A stretch of DNA of 5,307 nt from Pyrinomonadaceae bacterium (GTDB lineage: Bacteria > Acidobacteriota > Blastocatellia > Pyrinomonadales > Pyrinomonadaceae): contig JAGOWF010000207.1 in assembly GCA_018060305.1 (NCBI GenBank), positions 1 to 5,307 on the forward strand, given 5' to 3'. The notes under the pieces were generated by a model. That model had not been told where the DNA came from. It was given only the letters and a program-made list of their open reading frames with translations, and made no database searches. This document shows, in pieces, positions 5,080-5,307 of this stretch (position 1 is the first letter of the stretch; the number at the start of each line of letters is the position of its first letter). The position numbers and the translations under genes were made by a program.

Positions 5080-5307
5080 ATTGCAAAGAAGATCCTGGGC
5101 AGGACTTTTGGAGTTCGGGGAAACGGTCGCCCCTGAATGATCACGCCTCGGAAGCTTCAAAAACCAAAAAACACACCAACCCTCTTGCCTTCCAAAACGC
5201 CGTCGAACCGAAACTGCAACGATCGGGGCGCATCACCGTTGATGCGCGAGAGCAGGACTAACATCGATAATGATGCACGGAACGCGCGCGGCTTGCAAGC
5301 AGAAAAT
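5080..5307. other. Non-coding region upstream of the RRM gene
   Basis: I see no supportable gene here. One minus-strand frame stays open from the window edge to a TGA near 5157 (about 49 codons), but its composition is not protein-like. A plus-strand ATG at 5270 reads 12 codons to the window edge and cannot be judged. No convincing -35/-10 pair for the RRM gene is visible; T-rich runs occur on the minus strand around 5157-5180. The region contains a perfect hairpin listed separately. Confidence 0.5.
5228..5247. repeat. Perfect inverted repeat, 8-bp arms
   Basis: GCGCATCA (5228-5235) and TGATGCGC (5240-5247) are exact inverted copies around a 4-nt spacer CCGT. No T-tract follows on either strand, so it is not an intrinsic terminator. 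It could be an operator for a dimeric regulator of the RRM gene or of a gene beyond the right edge, or a stable RNA hairpin in a long leader. Confidence 0.6.

Noticed and set aside
5157..5306. Possible 3' end of a minus-strand gene entering from the right edge
   Set aside because: About 49 open codons ending in TGA, but no recognisable protein pattern; the length is compatible with chance in GC-rich DNA.
5270..5307. Possible start of a plus-strand gene (ATGATG near the right edge)
   Set aside because: Only 12 codons are visible, with at best a weak upstream purine stretch; not supportable.

Overview
The window reads as a chromosomal piece of a moderately GC-rich, non-enteric bacterium. The combination of a SpoIIM/DUF95 membrane protein, a DUF58 protein, a small RRM protein with a glycine-rich tail, a secreted small Ig-like protein and several families of short palindromic repeats fits an Acidobacteriota genome, perhaps the Blastocatellia/Pyrinomonadaceae side. 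This is an inference from gene content and style; no rRNA or other marker gene is present.

Layout: (1) 1-630, plus strand: the 3' part of a SpoIIM-family (DUF95) membrane protein gene, cut by the left window edge. (2) 4094-627, minus strand: a probable three-gene operon read right to left, made of DUF58 (4094-2772), a two-domain protein with a caspase/CHAT-like N-terminus and a SAM-methyltransferase C-terminus (2769-1468), and a glutamate racemase family protein (1379-627). The first two genes are 2 bp apart; the last two are separated only by a large palindromic repeat. The racemase gene ends tail-to-tail with the SpoIIM gene, the two stop codons overlapping inside the loop of another palindromic repeat. 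(3) 4192-4677, plus strand: a small exported protein transcribed divergently from DUF58. (4) 5050-4739, minus strand: an RRM RNA-binding protein, convergent with the exported protein and sharing with it a clean bidirectional terminator (4682-4726). (5) 5080-5307: an untranslated leader or intergenic region with a perfect 8-bp-stem hairpin and no supportable gene.

Functional links: SpoIIM/DUF95 and DUF58 proteins are often found in the same membrane/MoxR-type gene neighbourhoods, so the two ends of the left block may belong to one larger locus that the repeats and the methyltransferase-racemase pair now interrupt. No MoxR ATPase is visible here.

The most interesting layer is not a gene set but the repeats. 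Three different short palindromic elements lie within about 1.4 kb: one encodes the C-terminal tails of two convergent genes, one fills the spacer inside the operon, and one sits in frame inside the methyltransferase domain. Two of them share the same design (tandem units of about 9 nt starting with CAC, followed by an inverted copy). The caspase-like/methyltransferase fusion is the best candidate for an under-described protein.
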